A stretch of DNA of 64,000 bases from Agapetus fuscipes (lineage: Eukaryota > Arthropoda > Insecta > Trichoptera > Glossosomatidae), in assembly GCA_951799405.1 (NCBI GenBank), contig OX637333.1, forward strand, positions 10,663,960-10,727,959, read 5' to 3'. The notes under the pieces are model-generated. The model was not told the DNA's origin. It worked only from the letters and a program-made list of their open reading frames with translations, and made no database searches. A program made the position numbers and the translations under genes. Of the stretch, positions 20,481 through 31,527 are shown in pieces (the stretch's first letter is position 1; each line of letters starts with the position of its first letter).

Positions 20481-20744
20481 GATGAAAATGTGTTTTCAGA
20501 CTCGTGTATACATACAAGCTGTGATTGATCTGTTCTACCGATGCGTTGGGGTAATGTTTCTTCCTGTTTATAAGGCAAGTAAGAAGTTGTCATTAGAATA
20601 AACCATAATGTTTGCTCGCATTGATGAAATATTGCATTATATTACTATTTTGTAGTTCATATTATTACGGCTGATTTAATTTTTTTTCGTAAAATTAAAA
20701 TATAAAATTTATTGTTGACATTATTCCATTTTAATAGACTCGGA

Positions 20745-20940
20745 GCATTTTAAAATTCGGAGCTGTTTTCTTGGCAATCAAACGTCAGTCTTGCATGGTA
20801 CCTACTGCTGTCCTTAGTAACCAAAAAAAATATTTGTTGGTGTTTTACGTTGTAACGCTGCTGGGTGACGACACAATTTTATCTTTGTCAATTCACATGC
20901 GGACCTCATTTTATAACGTACATATGTACTTTATTTTCGT
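20745..20940 (-). repeat. Family P dispersed repeat
   Basis: GGCAATCAAACGTCAGTCTT, then TACTGCTGTCCTTAGTAACC, GGTGACGACACAATTTTATC and CACATGCGGACCTCATTTT, match the family P copies at 44.5-49.7 kb. Confidence 0.65.
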
Positions 20941-20944
20941 GTAA

Positions 20945-21420
20945 CACAAATTATTCAAGATACTCGTACATAGTTCATTGTTTGTACAGTATTTTGTTCA
21001 ACTGAGAATAGGCTCTTTTATGGGAGATTCAAGAAATGGAATTTTCCTCTGGTATAATAACGAAAACGAATCAATTTTCAACTTTACAGTTTCCCTTAAT
21101 AACTGATATACTGCCTTCGTCAGAACAGTCTTACGATATGAGTATTGAATCATCTGGTGGCCGATGATTCGCAGTCATATACATAATACTTAGATTGGGA
21201 TAATTAATATATATAAGTACGTTCAAACATACATGTTAAGAAAATAGTATTTTATGATTATGATTGCTATAAAAGCTAATAAATAAGATATGTAGGCAGT
21301 AAATTTATTAAGAAGATATTGATAGGTGATCGGTGAAAAGATGATTTTAATATAGGGAAATATAAAAAAATAATATTTTTTGTAAAAATATTGAAACAAG
21401 CCTGAGGAGTCTAGACATCT
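20945..21420. other. Unassigned AT-rich stretch
   Basis: Nothing identified. If the exon at 21836 has downstream exons here, I could not recognise them. Confidence 0.35.
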
Positions 21421-21424
21421 TTAC

Positions 21425-21562
21425 AGCATGGCGTAATTGTTAATCGGATCAAGACGGTAACTTTGACTAGTGTGTTTGAAATAAAAACAACGCTGGTTCA
21501 ATCCGATTCGTATCTCTTGGCGATAGCCTTGATTGTGTTTCAACAGATGTCATTGGGTAAGT
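21425..21562 (+). repeat. Family E tRNA-like SINE
   Basis: GGCGTAATTGTTAATCGGAT, then CGCTGGTTCAATCCGATTC and TTGGCGATAGCCTTGATTGT, parallel the copy at 8455. Confidence 0.55.
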
Positions 21563-21835
21563 ATTGATTAATATTGTATAAAGAATAAAAAAATATGAAC
21601 TATTAATTGATAACGTTAAATTTATTTTTGGTCAAACAAAAATAGTTAAGTGAATAGTATTCCTCTTCAAAATAAAAATAAAAACAATCATATCGGTAAA
21701 TACCATGCTACAACACATCGACAGCCTGATTAGCTGTCAAATGTTTTCCATTTAAATTGTATAAAAAATGTATGAAGAGCATTTGAACGTCTGATCAGCT
21801 GTTCACGCGGGATACTGCAAGTTGATGAAGCTTAC

Positions 21836-21918
21836 CTGTGTGCGAAGGGCTGCTATCGCGGGTACTACCAGTGCCAACAGGAGGAGGTGGGTGGGACCCA
21901 TTCTGAGGGGCGGGGGAC
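21836..21918 (-). CDS. First coding exon of a secreted or membrane protein (signal peptide)
   Basis: On the minus strand a pyrimidine-rich acceptor (TTTTTTCCTTGCATTTCAG) precedes 17 nt of leader and an ATG at 21901-21899. The frame begins MGPTHLLLLALVVPAIAA and continues for 22 codons to CACACAG/GTAAGC, a near-consensus donor at 21836/21835. It is phase 0. The peptide has a short N-region, a leucine/valine core and small residues at the end, as in a eukaryotic signal peptide. Its GC content is far above the AT-rich flanks and no repeat family overlaps it. Upstream exons (higher coordinates) would be untranslated. Downstream exons should lie at lower coordinates, but I could not identify them, so the protein is unknown. 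A 95-bp tandem repeat lies about 240 bp upstream in the flanking intron. Confidence 0.75.
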
Positions 21919-21937
21919 CTGAAATGCAAGGAAAAAA
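21905..21937 (-). promoter_or_regulatory. Splice acceptor and start-codon context of the signal-peptide exon
   Basis: On the minus strand, TTCCTTGCATTTCAG ends the intron at 21919 and CCTCAGA precedes the ATG. A at -1 rather than at -3 gives a moderate start context. Confidence 0.6.
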
Positions 21938-22149
21938 TCATTAGGTAAATAATGAAAACAGTTGCTCAATAGGAAAAGATTGAGAAGAATGCGCCCAAAA
22001 AATGCTTTGTGCCATCGGGTCAAAAATAAGGAAGGTTTACTACCTAAGTCGACGCTATGGCCAAATCGTGAGCATTGTGAGCTGCATAAAATGTTACTCT
22101 GTTGATGTTTGTTATTTACATAATGAGACACATTTGTAGCCTTCTCAGA

Positions 22150-22520
22150 TGCGTGTTCCTCTTTTTCTCAATTTAACCACTACAATGGTACCTACTTAGT
22201 GCCTTTTTATATCAACAATCAAAACCCACCTACATACATATGCCAGACTATATTTCTTTTTTCCTCAGTTGGACCACTATAATGGTACTGTATATTTAAT
22301 CAATTTTCAAAAAACATCTATATATATGTAAGACTTAGTTTCCTCTTTCTCTCAGTTAGACTACTAAAGTGGTAGGTACTTAGTGTATTTTTAATCAATC
22401 ATTCAAAAACCATCTATACATGTGAGGCTAAATTTCCTCTTTTTCTCAGGTTGATCACTAAAATGGTACCGAGAGCTTTTTTTTAAATCAACAATTTGTA
22501 AGTCACCTATGTGTGACATA
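22150..22520 (+). repeat. Four-unit tandem repeat, period about 88-97 bp
   Basis: TTCCTCTTTTTCTCA-type blocks recur near 22155, 22252, 22340 and 22433. Each is followed by ACCACTATAATGGTAC or a variant, and by TTTTTAATCAATCATTC and CATCTATACAT. Each unit on the plus strand has a polypyrimidine tract ending in CAG. Confidence 0.75.
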
Positions 22521-22805
22521 TATAATGTATGACATCGATCCTTGGAGGAATATGGAAATATGAAAAAAAAAACAAAAAAAAACAATGAAATGCATTCGAG
22601 GATATAAGCTGAAAGCTACAAGACCTTAGATTGTATAACAAAACCTTGAATCTACTGGATAATTTATACAAGTGGATCAATGATAATCAAGTATTGTTTA
22701 CAAGTTTTGTGAATTGATTAAAAATATTCAATTCTGCTCTCCCACGATAAGCCGGTATTACATATTGTAGACATTCTTAAAATGTAGGGTGACCCTTAAC
22801 GTCAA

Positions 22806-23075
22806 AAGTAACTAAGCTGCACACATATAGGTAGTGCAACTTCTTACCGAGTTGTCTTTGAAGAGGTCGCATGGGACGTGTGGTAAGTGGTAACTATTTT
22901 CACAGGTAAGGAAGGCTTACGCCAACTACTTCACTTAGAGTGGGAGTGTACGATTTAAGTAAAGAGATAAACACAAAAGCGGGAAATCAATTCTGACACC
23001 CTTACTGTGGATCGAATCCTAGCTCTCAGTCTTGACATGGAACGAAAGCATTCTAAATGTGCAATCTGAGGTATA
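22806..23075 (-). repeat. Family B SINE, reverse
   Basis: TAACTAAGCTGCACACATAT, then TAGTGCAACTTCTTACCGAG; the B-box complement GGATCGAATCCTAGCTC; head end near 23075. Confidence 0.75.
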
Positions 23076-23079
23076 CACA

Positions 23080-23640
23080 ACATGCCATATTTTAAAACAA
23101 GTGAAACACATGTGCGTAAAAGCAAAGATAAATAGGAGAAAGATAGAACACTTACAAAAAGTACAAAAAAGGTTCAATATTAAAAAGTAAATCTAAAATC
23201 ACTTGTTGTAAAATGTTAGGTACACAATTTTTCTTAACCCAAGTAAAATAAAATTACTTCACATAGATAAGACACGTAAATTTGGTTTAAATATGAAGTA
23301 AATCTTAACATTCCCCCTCTTATATACTTGAAAATAAATTAATTTCCAATAAAACAAATAAAAATATTTTTCAAAGTTTTCCTTTTTACTCAGTACGTTT
23401 TTCTAGAAATCGATTTGTAAGGCTGTATGGAACAATGTTTAAAAAGAGGAAACATGCAATTATGGAGTGGTGGCAAAAGGTGCATTTTCATTGATAAGTC
23501 TCGTTGCGTGCAGGTAATGCAGCATACATTATATTATGTTCTACGAAGGCAATTTTAAGTGTGATTTGCATATCAGTAATGTTGGCGGCTAAGGTGTTTA
23601 AATTTTAAATACTCATTTGATTCGTTACATTATATCACAT
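23080..23640. other. Unassigned AT-rich stretch
   Basis: No gene or repeat family recognised. Confidence 0.35.
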
Positions 23641-23699
23641 ACATACATATTTGTCATTCATTGTTTGTTTTTATATTGTGAAATAAAGATTCCGCCAAG

Positions 23700-24110
23700 G
23701 GTGGGGCAGTACGTCCACTTTCTTCTATCCTTGCACATTTTTCATCTCCTCGATATTTATGTGTCACTCTCCTCATGAATGCTCTTCTCTCGTTCTCATT
23801 CTGCAGATTCTAGTCACAGGCAAGCTCGCTTATCTGATTAATAATTTTTTTCTCATTCTTCTCCTTCCACGCTTACTTTTGACATTCCCTTCGTACACTC
23901 TTTCTTTCAGTCGTTCATTGTCAATTATCTTTGGATTTCCGAACCATCTCATTGAGCTTAATTGTACTTTTAATCTCATATTCTCGTTTACGAGTATACC
24001 GCACTCATTCATAACGCTGTCATTTCGGATCCTATCATTCAGAGTCTGCTTCTTAGTTTTCAATATAAAAACCTCAAGAGCTTCTTCTCCATCCTATTCC
24101 TCATTTTTTA
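23700..24110 (-). pseudogene. Non-LTR reverse transcriptase C-terminal fragment
   Basis: The minus frame has DRIRNDSVMNECGILVNEN, then RLKVQLSSMRWFGNPKIID, ERLKERVYEGNVKSKRGR and further downstream a degraded RRAFMRRV-like block. This is the standard end of arthropod LINE proteins (compare 1950-2275). A frameshift or deletion follows the KRGRRRMRKK block. Confidence 0.75.
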
Positions 24111-24310
24111 GAGCTTTGATCCTTGTGGAAGCAACCGCTCTTCTCCAGTTCCCTTTTGACTGCACTGCCCACAGCGCTCCAACTACGAGGTGCCTACTGC
24201 TGTCTTCCCTTGATCGGTCCAGCGTGTGGCAGATCTTCCTCTTCGTCTCAAAGTTATCTATCACTACAAGTTGATCCAGGCTATCCTCTTTGCCACGCAC
24301 AATGTGTTTG
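24110..24310 (-). pseudogene. Second non-LTR C-terminal fragment, joined head to tail
   Basis: The minus frame contains DQLVVIDNFETKRKICHTLD, then DSSRHLVVGALWAVQSKGNW and AVASTRIKALKNEE. The same block occurs at 42110-42330. It belongs to a different LINE subfamily from the part at 23700-24110. Confidence 0.65.
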
Positions 24311-24574
24311 AAGAACTAAAGAATACGGCTGTACATGAGCAGATGACACATATAATTAAATGAATTATGGCCACTCCAGGCATGAGATGCAAATGCCGCC
24401 ATTACAGATGCAGGTAAGTGAGAAGAGCGCAATGTCATATATCAAACAGGCAATAACTACAATCTTATAATGCTTTAATATCAATTGACAGATGAGCTTT
24501 ATCAGATTATACAAATTCCGTCAGTAGCGTCTTTTATTTTTAAATAAACTCGGGAAGACCTACACAGTCGACTT

Positions 24575-24790
24575 ACCGATTTTTGCCTGGCCAGAAACAG
24601 GTATATAAATTATGAGTTCATAAGTCGTCAATTTTGTTAATTATATTTTATTAGATATTAACTACCCTTTGGCATTTGATAACCAAGGCTACATCTATGG
24701 TCAACGGGACTGGACGAGACTCGAACGAGCGATGTTATTGATTAAACACGCCAGTCAAAGTAAACGTCTCTATTGGCTATAGCGCCAATT
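24575..24790 (-). repeat. Family C tRNA-derived SINE
   Basis: TTTTGCCTGGCCAGAAACAG in the body. The degenerate head complement has GACTCGAACGAGCGATG near the right end. Confidence 0.65.
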
Positions 24791-24859
24791 TTAAGCATAC
24801 CAGTTTAATATAATGCTGAGTATTTATACTCTAAAATGATACAATTTAGCCGGGAACAT

Positions 24860-24925
24860 CAGAAAGCTGCAGAGTGGTCATTGAAGTGTGATTTACATAA
24901 AAGCAGCGCTCACAAAATAAATCAT
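24860..24925 (+). repeat. Family D SINE 3' tail
   Basis: GAAGTGTGATTTACATAAAA, then GCAGCGCTCACAAAATAAAT, match the 3' end of the 17418 copy. The long frame over this region is therefore not a gene. Confidence 0.5.
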
Positions 24926-25692
24926 CGAGAGCTGCTTAGGTGCCTTTGTGTTTTCATGGGTGTTGTTGAGTTGGCAGTTGATGTTGATTTTGAATACATC
25001 CGGATAAGTAATGATATATATCCGTTAACTAGTTTCATAGACGGACATTTTGGCAAAGGAATAAGTCGTGAAACCGCCAAATTCTCACAGTTTTGATGTC
25101 AACTGGAAACAAGTCGATGTACTTGTTAACATCGTTGCAGCAAGAGGAATAATTAAGTTGTTTCTTAAAAAATACACAACATATCTCCCTTGGTTACGCC
25201 CATGCGCTTGGTTTTCATTAGCAATCATGATTAAGGGGGATTTACATTATTTCCGAAGTCTATGACGGATACAAATGACTACTGAATGAATGAATTGACA
25301 ACGTTAAACGTTTCCGTTAAACAAAATAATCGTAAGGATTTCTGAGAACGATGTGTGCCGTACAAACTCTACGTGTATTATTGTAATACTTGCTATACCC
25401 TGCTGCGCATTGCTGTGGCTTAGTCTGGTAAATGGAAAATAAAGGACGTTTTTTCATCAAGCCGCCATTATGAGAAAACCCTCCCGAGGGTTCCAATATT
25501 AACCTTTGATGCAAATATGGCTACCTTTTGTTAGCCAAAAGGCTAGTTTCAAAGCTTACCAACAACGTTGTTGGAAAATCGGGAAGAGATCAAGAGACTG
25601 TTTTTTATTCAATCAGCAACAAACTTCAGACGAACCATTCAGAGAATATTTTACATGTCTCCTAAAAAAAATATTAAATTCAATGCAACTAT

Positions 25693-26022
25693 GCAACTAA
25701 GCTACACATATAGTGTAACTTCTTGCCGCGTTATCCCCGAAGGGGTCGCATGTGGCGAGTTGAACCTATTCATTTTTACAGGTAAGGGGGCCGGCCTTAC
25801 GCCAACCACTTCAGTTGAAGTGGGGGTTTCCCAGCTCCCGAGGGGGCTGGTACTCATTTCTTGTGAAGGCTGAGTAAACCTTGCCGGTATTTTTATTATG
25901 GGGTTCGAAATAAACACCGAAATAGGAAATCATTTCTGACACCCTCCTCGGTGGGATTCGAACCCGAGCTCACGGGATAGAATGCAAGCACTCTACCAAC
26001 TGAGCTATCGACCGGACTACCG
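25693..26022 (-). repeat. Family B SINE, best full-length copy
   Basis: Minus-strand order: A box (GATAGCTCAGTTGGTAGAGT), B box (GGGTTCGAATCCCACCG), GGTGTTTATTTCGAACC, TTTACTCAGCCTTCACAAG, AAGTGGTTGGCGTAAGGCC, CATGCGACCCCTTCGGGG, then the end TGTGTAGCTTAGTTGC. About 330 bp; useful as the reference copy. Confidence 0.9.
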
Positions 26023-26069
26023 GACTACTACAATAGAGTAGCTTAAGAGTCAATACCCTAATGCATCAT

Positions 26070-26172
26070 ACACTAATGCATAAATACTTTCTTCCCTGAA
26101 CCAGAGTGACATTGGTGAAGTATTTTTACTGAATGTTGGTCAGCCTCATACCAACCTATTAGTCAAGGGACA
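26070..26172 (-). repeat. Family A retroposon, 5' part
   Basis: TTCCCTGAACCAGAGTGACA, then GGTCAGCCTCATACCAACCT and AGTCAAGGGAC. Confidence 0.7.
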
Positions 26173-26179
26173 TAAATTT

Positions 26180-27390
26180 AAGATACATTGAACTTGATAA
26201 AACTAAAAAAAAATTAAAAAGTCGAAATTAATCTATGACAACGTTTTCTCAGTTTATTCTGGGCATCTAATGATATGGAAAGGTCTTGTATATTATGTTA
26301 AATCAGTACTTTTGTCTCAATGCCGCTTATTTTAATAATTAATTGTATGATAATTTAATAAAGAATTGATTTCTCTTGCTAATCAGTCGTTTCATATGAA
26401 CATTACACGTAATAATATCAGTGAAGAATTACTTTATTTGTGAATCTGCATACAGGAAGGCCGAAAACACTGATTTTATCAGTTTTTCCTCAAAATATAA
26501 TCAATTATTTATCATAGTAGATATACAGATTGTTTTTAGTTTTGTCATATCTTTGTTTACTTTTGAAAATTAATGTGTTTTTCTATAAAGTCTGTAATGT
26601 ATAACCTAAGTTGCAGACGTTTATAGAAACTGGGAGCTCCGTCCTCTTTCCAATTTCCAAATTTTTTTGTTGTTGTTAGATTTCTGTTATATAAATATGA
26701 CGTATATCAAATATTTTAAAGAGATTCATCAAAGGTTCCCAATCGGTGGATGAAATTCGCGTAGGGGTTGTGCCTCCCCCCCCTCCCTCCTGTCGACGGT
26801 TTTTTGAGGTGTAATAGTCTTTTTGAAAGGCGATTCTACCCATGATAGGCAAAAGGGCTTATCTTTTTATTAATTAATTTCTGGAGATAGGCGAAAAAAG
26901 GTTGGGAAATACTGATATATAAACCAACGTTTAAAATTGCATCTGTATACTTGTGTTCGCATAGAATGTGAACCTAAGATCTCAAAATATCTATACAACT
27001 TATATTAAAGAAAAAGCCTTACTGAGAAAAAATTGTTTAAAAAGTATAAGCCATAATGTGTGGTTAGTTGAGAAAATGTAGCAAAATACCACAACTTAAA
27101 TAATATGAAACACGAGATTAATACTGTCTAGGTGCCATATAATATTTCAATTAAGTGCAGCCATTAAAAAAGATAATTTTATTATGCCCTTATGATTTTT
27201 TTAAATACTAACGGTGTTACTCACACACAACAAATCCATGGCTCAAGCACCATCTAATGTGAAATTTCCATACAAAAAAAAAGATAATCCATGGATCAGC
27301 TGTGGATCAAATGTTTTGTGAGTAGCACTGTAAGATGTTTTCATATTCCCTTAATCTTGTTATTTTAAGTATTCCAAAGAGACATATTTT
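26180..27390. other. Unassigned stretch with a possible decayed hAT MITE
   Basis: It is mostly plain AT-rich DNA. Near 26734-26921, AAAGGTTCCCAATCGG and AAAGGTTGGGAAATACTG could be degraded hAT ends around a C-rich tract, but no target duplication was found. Confidence 0.3.
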
Positions 27391-27399
27391 CTTTAAATG

Positions 27400-27690
27400 C
27401 CTTTATGATCTATGCACGCATTTATTGGTACAGATTTATGGCTTAGAAGGGTGGACACTAACACAGTGCCTCGATAATGAAATCCCTGCCTTTGAAATGT
27501 GGGTGTACCATCGCATACTAAAAACTTCCTGGGTGGATCGAGTCACAAATGCCGAAGTTCTCTGTCGTATGAAAAAAGAGCCAAACCCTGCAATCCGTGA
27601 ACAGACAAAATGTTGTTTATTTTGGCTACATAATCAGAAATGGGAAATAGTCGCTAGGTACTTGTTATCATCATACAGGGAAGAATTGAG
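27400..27690 (+). pseudogene. Non-LTR reverse transcriptase C-terminal fragment
   Basis: The frame starts near IYGLEGWTLTQCLDNEIPAF and continues with MWVYHRILKTSWVDRVTNAE and VLCRMKKEPN, the block just after the polymerase domain in RTE-like and related insect LINEs. The open frame is longer than the homology. Beyond about 27640 it becomes other sequence, including a family A remnant. Confidence 0.8.
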
Positions 27691-27914
27691 CTGCAGTAGC
27701 ACAATATCCCTTTTCGTGCAGCAGTATATCTATAATATAAGTCACAAGCCACAAGCAAGCACGAATAAGTTGGCGCTTACGCATGCCGTAGTACGTATGT
27801 ACATTCAAAATATAATTAACATACGTAGTATGTTTATTGAAAAAAAACTACCCACAGAATATCGATAAAATGAACAATTAACAATTTGAAGCGCAAGCCT
27901 TAGTCTTAAGCCTG

Positions 27915-28145
27915 CCAGCATTACAGATCGACCACCATTATTTTCGGTCCTTACTTGCTTCTTTTTCATCCAGAGTCATAACTTTTTTCCTACAACCTCT
28001 CGTTTTATTATGACTCTGGATATCCCATTCGTTCGGTATGGTATTCCAACGGTATGGATGGACTCAGAAATTCGGTCCATCCATACCGTTCTCGATCTTC
28101 TTCTTCCACCACATGTGTACATTCTCTCTTCATTCTCTATTCAGT
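27915..28145 (-). pseudogene. Non-LTR C-terminal fragment
   Basis: The minus frame has ERYGWTEF, then GYPES-like and EKSYDSG-like pieces and an end equivalent to the one at 2150-2275 (WDIQSHNKRR..KKV). There are several shifts. A duplication of GGTATGGATGG is visible near 28045 and 28080. Confidence 0.6.
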
Positions 28146-28693
28146 ATCGAAGCTTTAAATTGCTATGATAATCGCCAACGTTTACTGAAGAAGCATAAGA
28201 AGAATTGGTTTATTTAAAAGAGCTGATATTCATTTTATTTACGTGACTGCGCGTGAGATAGTTCAGAGGTATTGCATGTTGCAGTGTCCCAGGCCTGAAG
28301 AAAACGGCAAGCCAGGAAATATCGGCTGGGGGGCATGGACAAGAGAACAATGAGACTGTTCGCGGCTGATTGCGCGAGGGCCCGGGAAGTGCGCGAATCG
28401 GACATCACGAGTTCAATTCAACATTTCAAATTAACAGATATTTTTAAGTAGATTACACAATGGCACAAATGAGTTGAATAGAATGAAAGGCGGTAACTTA
28501 GGATTATTTTCGATGAAAAACGAAACTAAGCTACACATATAGTTCATTTTCTCAGATATAAGTTGTGTAAAAGCAAATTTGCAGCTTCAAAAAACTCACA
28601 GGATGTTTTTTTTTTGCACTTTTTTTAGTTCACTCTATCGAACTTAATGTTAGCACAAGTATTTTCAAGGTGCTAACTTGGTTTTACACTACT

Positions 28694-28929
28694 GTACCCT
28701 TAGTACGAGTTGAAAAACTTGAGTAATGTAAAGTTTACGGCAATTATTAAAGAGTGATTTCCCCTAAAATCTGCCTTTTTTGTTTGTTTGAACTTGATTT
28801 TCTTCATCACTGTAACTCTAATACCATAAAAAGTAAGAAACAAAAATGGCAGATTTTGGGAGAAATCACTATTTAATATTTTCCGTAAACTTTACTTTTC
28901 TCAAGTTTTGCAACTCGTTCTAAGGGTAC
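28694..28929. mobile_element. Mariner-type MITE (TA flanks), copy 2
   Basis: It has the same termini as 11872-12116 (TACCCTTAGTACGAGTTG and complement), in the opposite orientation, with arms differing by scattered changes. Confidence 0.8.
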
Positions 28930-29934
28930 TGGTATCTCTATCCAAACAGTGTTTCTAAACAAAGCAACGCAACGCAACACACACCACAGCACTGCGCAAC
29001 TAACGGTCCTGCAACCGGGTAAGGACAACTGCCACATCAACAACACCTCTGTGGCACTATAACAAGTGTCATATACCCCTAGAGTCGCTTGAATCTAGGG
29101 AGTCTCCCGCACAGGCTTCCTTAAAAAACCGCACACACACGAAAATAACACAATGCTATTATTCTTGACCTCCGATGTTTCTGGTGACTGGCTTATTACA
29201 GGCTTACTAAGATCTACACACACATTTTTACATAGTTAAGTACTAAAAATAGAATTGCAAATAAAAAGATCCCAGCACATAATAAAACCACCGAATCATC
29301 ACATTGCAGAAATGTTTTATGGTAATTATTTATTTATTAGTCTATTGTGTTTAGACATCTAAGAAGTGCCGCAGTTGTTTTTTTATTCCATTCATAAATT
29401 TATACCCAAGTACTTTTTCTTTAGATACCACTTCTATCGAATGACTTAAAGTATTGCCATGTAGACTTAATAATAATATTAGAATGATTTATTTGGTGAG
29501 CGCTGTTTTTGTGGTATCACACCTCAAGAGCCCTCTAAAGACTTTTTTTTTTTTTTTTAAATCCTTTTAATGAGGAAGTTTCCCCCCGTGGCAGTATATT
29601 AGCGCGAACTTACACCTGTCTACTTGTGGGCATGCATTAAATATCTTTCCCAAACACTTAAATGTCTTTGCAACTCGGAAAATAGATTATTTTAAATAGT
29701 ATAATTACAGTCAATGATGTATACCAAAATGCAACTCTAACCATGGTATACCCATGCCCGGATTAACCCCCCTGGGGGCCCTGGTGCGGGGAAAATCACG
29801 GGGGGGCCCCCCTCCCCCCTCCCCTCCCTAAAACTTTCCACCCCCCCCCCCCGCCTCAAAAAATGTTTTTAAGAAATTTAATTAATTAGGTAGATTTAAA
29901 AAAAAAAGGATTATACTGACCGTGCAAAAGAGAA

Positions 29935-30000
29935 GAACGATTTTCTCTACGTTTCGTCGGAGTCATATCCGATGTCTTCTGGAGGCGTGTGTCTTTTACA
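29935..30000 (-). repeat. Hammerhead-like repeat copy
   Basis: Minus strand: CAGAAGA (for CTGAAGA), a hairpin TCGGA/TCCGA, then CGAAACGTAGAGAA. Nested in the hAT element. Confidence 0.5.
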
Positions 30001-30104
30001 AAGAAGAACCACGAACTGTTGAATAATTCTTGTTTGATCGAGGCCGAAGGTTGTAGGTACTTTTATTAACTTTAATGGATATAAGTCAAGGAATTGTCGG
30101 AAAC

Positions 30105-30225
30105 CTTGACGGTATTGAATTTTGTGTTTGAAATAAATACCGAGACGAGAAATCAACGGCGGGATTCGAACCCGAGGTTTTGGCATGGAATGCAAGCACT
30201 CTACGCACTGAACTATTAATCGGAC
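30105..30225 (-). repeat. Family B SINE, 5' half
   Basis: GTTTGAAATAAATACCGAGA, then GGATTCGAACCCGAGGTTT and TGCAAGCACTCTACGCACTG. Confidence 0.75.
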
Positions 30226-30227
30226 CG

Positions 30228-30372
30228 GCTTTCACTTGTTGCATGTGCACAAACAAAATAAAAGATCAATTCTTTAGTTAGCATAACACTGGAAACTTTT
30301 TCCGGCCTTCCCCGAAGCAGGAGTGAGCTTGGCAAAGTTGACCATTCTTATATGGTTGGTCAGCCTCGTAAC
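30228..30372 (-). repeat. Family A retroposon fragment
   Basis: TTGCATGTGCACAAACAAAA, then AGTGAGCTTGGCAAAGTTGA and TCAGCCTCGTAACAGCAA. It abuts the family B piece. Confidence 0.7.
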
Positions 30373-31064
30373 AGCAAAGGGCGTAAAAAGATTTGAATTT
30401 TTATTCAAAAATATATTAAAATTATACATTTTTACATTAAAAATGTAGTTTATTATCAGAGCTCCAAAAATAAACTCACGCATGTTAAACATAATGCAAA
30501 TTATTATTGATGTTCAAAACTGTGTATCTATTTTTTCTACAAAATATTTATTATTAGAATTTGTATTGTTTTTACTCGCTTGGCGACCATGACAAAGGAT
30601 CGTTTTAAAACCATCGGAACCTCTAGTCTCGCCGCCAGGATGTAACAATAGCAAAGTTTATTGGCATAATGCTAACAGGTGTATTGTGAGACACGTACGA
30701 GTTGTAAAGTAGCTCACTTTCGGTGCCTTTCACTACCTGTGCTTTTTTCTTAATTTTTACTAAGAAACATTGTTTTTTCTATTAATGGAGACTTTCTTTG
30801 GAATTTTTGAGACCCATTCAGGTCGTTGGGGGCCCCTGAAGGTTCCCTGTGAGAAACTTTTATTTCTCAACTATCGATGTCTTTGTCTGTACTAAACGTG
30901 GCTTTTTAAGTCAAAAATGGTGAAATTAAAATAAATACATCAATTTTCAGCATTTTTCAGTCTTTGGGGGCCCCTAGGACGCGGGGGCCCTGGTTCGGCC
31001 GTACCGCTCGAACCGCCCTAAATCCGGGCCTGGGTATACCTACCTAATGGACAAACGCCCCACT

Positions 31065-31175
31065 TTTTCTTGGCAACCAAAAACAAAATATTTGTTTGCC
31101 GTTTTCCTAGCAACCCGGCCATGTGACATTACAATTCTATCCTCGTCGAATCATGTGCAGATCTCATTTTACTTA
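31065..31175 (-). repeat. Family P dispersed repeat
   Basis: TTGGCAACCAAAAACAAAAT, then CCTAGCAACCCGGCCATGTG and TCATGTGCAGATCTCATTTT. Confidence 0.65.
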
Positions 31176-31179
31176 TTAA

Positions 31180-31525
31180 ATAACACGATTAACGCTTTGA
31201 TTTAAAGCAGATACATATATTTTTCTGTTTCTTACACCGTAATGGGTTCATTTATCACGAATTAAGGTCGCGTAACATATGAAGCTGTAAGCCCAACCAC
31301 TTCCTGTTTTACATTTAACCGTTCACGCTTATGGAAGGGGACCAAAGAATAACCGGAATCCTTTCTCAAAAACAAGACCAAATTTTAGGCTAAGATTGGT
31401 TATTTGAATAAGCTTCAAGGGCCAAAACTTCCAAAAATTACGTCTAAAAGGAGAAATTGGTCTTTCAAAAATAATTTAATTGATGTTTTTATATGGTTTG
31501 TTGAATGAACTTTTGTTGTTTGATG
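31180..31525. other. Unassigned stretch
   Basis: No feature recognised. Confidence 0.35.
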
Positions 31526-31527
31526 TA

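Larger units (their letters stand above)
29753..31032. mobile_element. hAT-type nonautonomous element, 1280 bp, with 8-bp duplication
   Basis: GGTATACC occurs at 29745-29752 and at 31033-31040. The element begins CATGCCCGGATTAACC and ends CTAAATCCGGGCCTG, inverted termini of hAT type. The interior has C-rich and G-rich subterminal blocks (29770-29860; 30830-30980), a hammerhead-like copy, a family B head and a family A piece. There is no transposase frame, so it must have been moved in trans. Confidence 0.8.

Noticed and set aside
23759..24274. 171-residue plus-strand frame
   Set aside because: It is antisense to two LINE C-terminal fragments read on the minus strand.
24380..24425. Exon ending at ATGCAG/GTAAGTGAG
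   Set aside because: The donor is excellent, but the only nearby acceptor would leave a six-base exon and the upstream sequence is LINE debris.
25950..26022. Functional tRNA gene
   Set aside because: The A and B boxes are good, but the acceptor stem does not pair and the sequence continues into a SINE body shared with about 17 other copies.
26734..26921. hAT MITE with TTCCCAA ends
   Set aside because: The ends match over about seven bases only and the flanking 8-mers differ.
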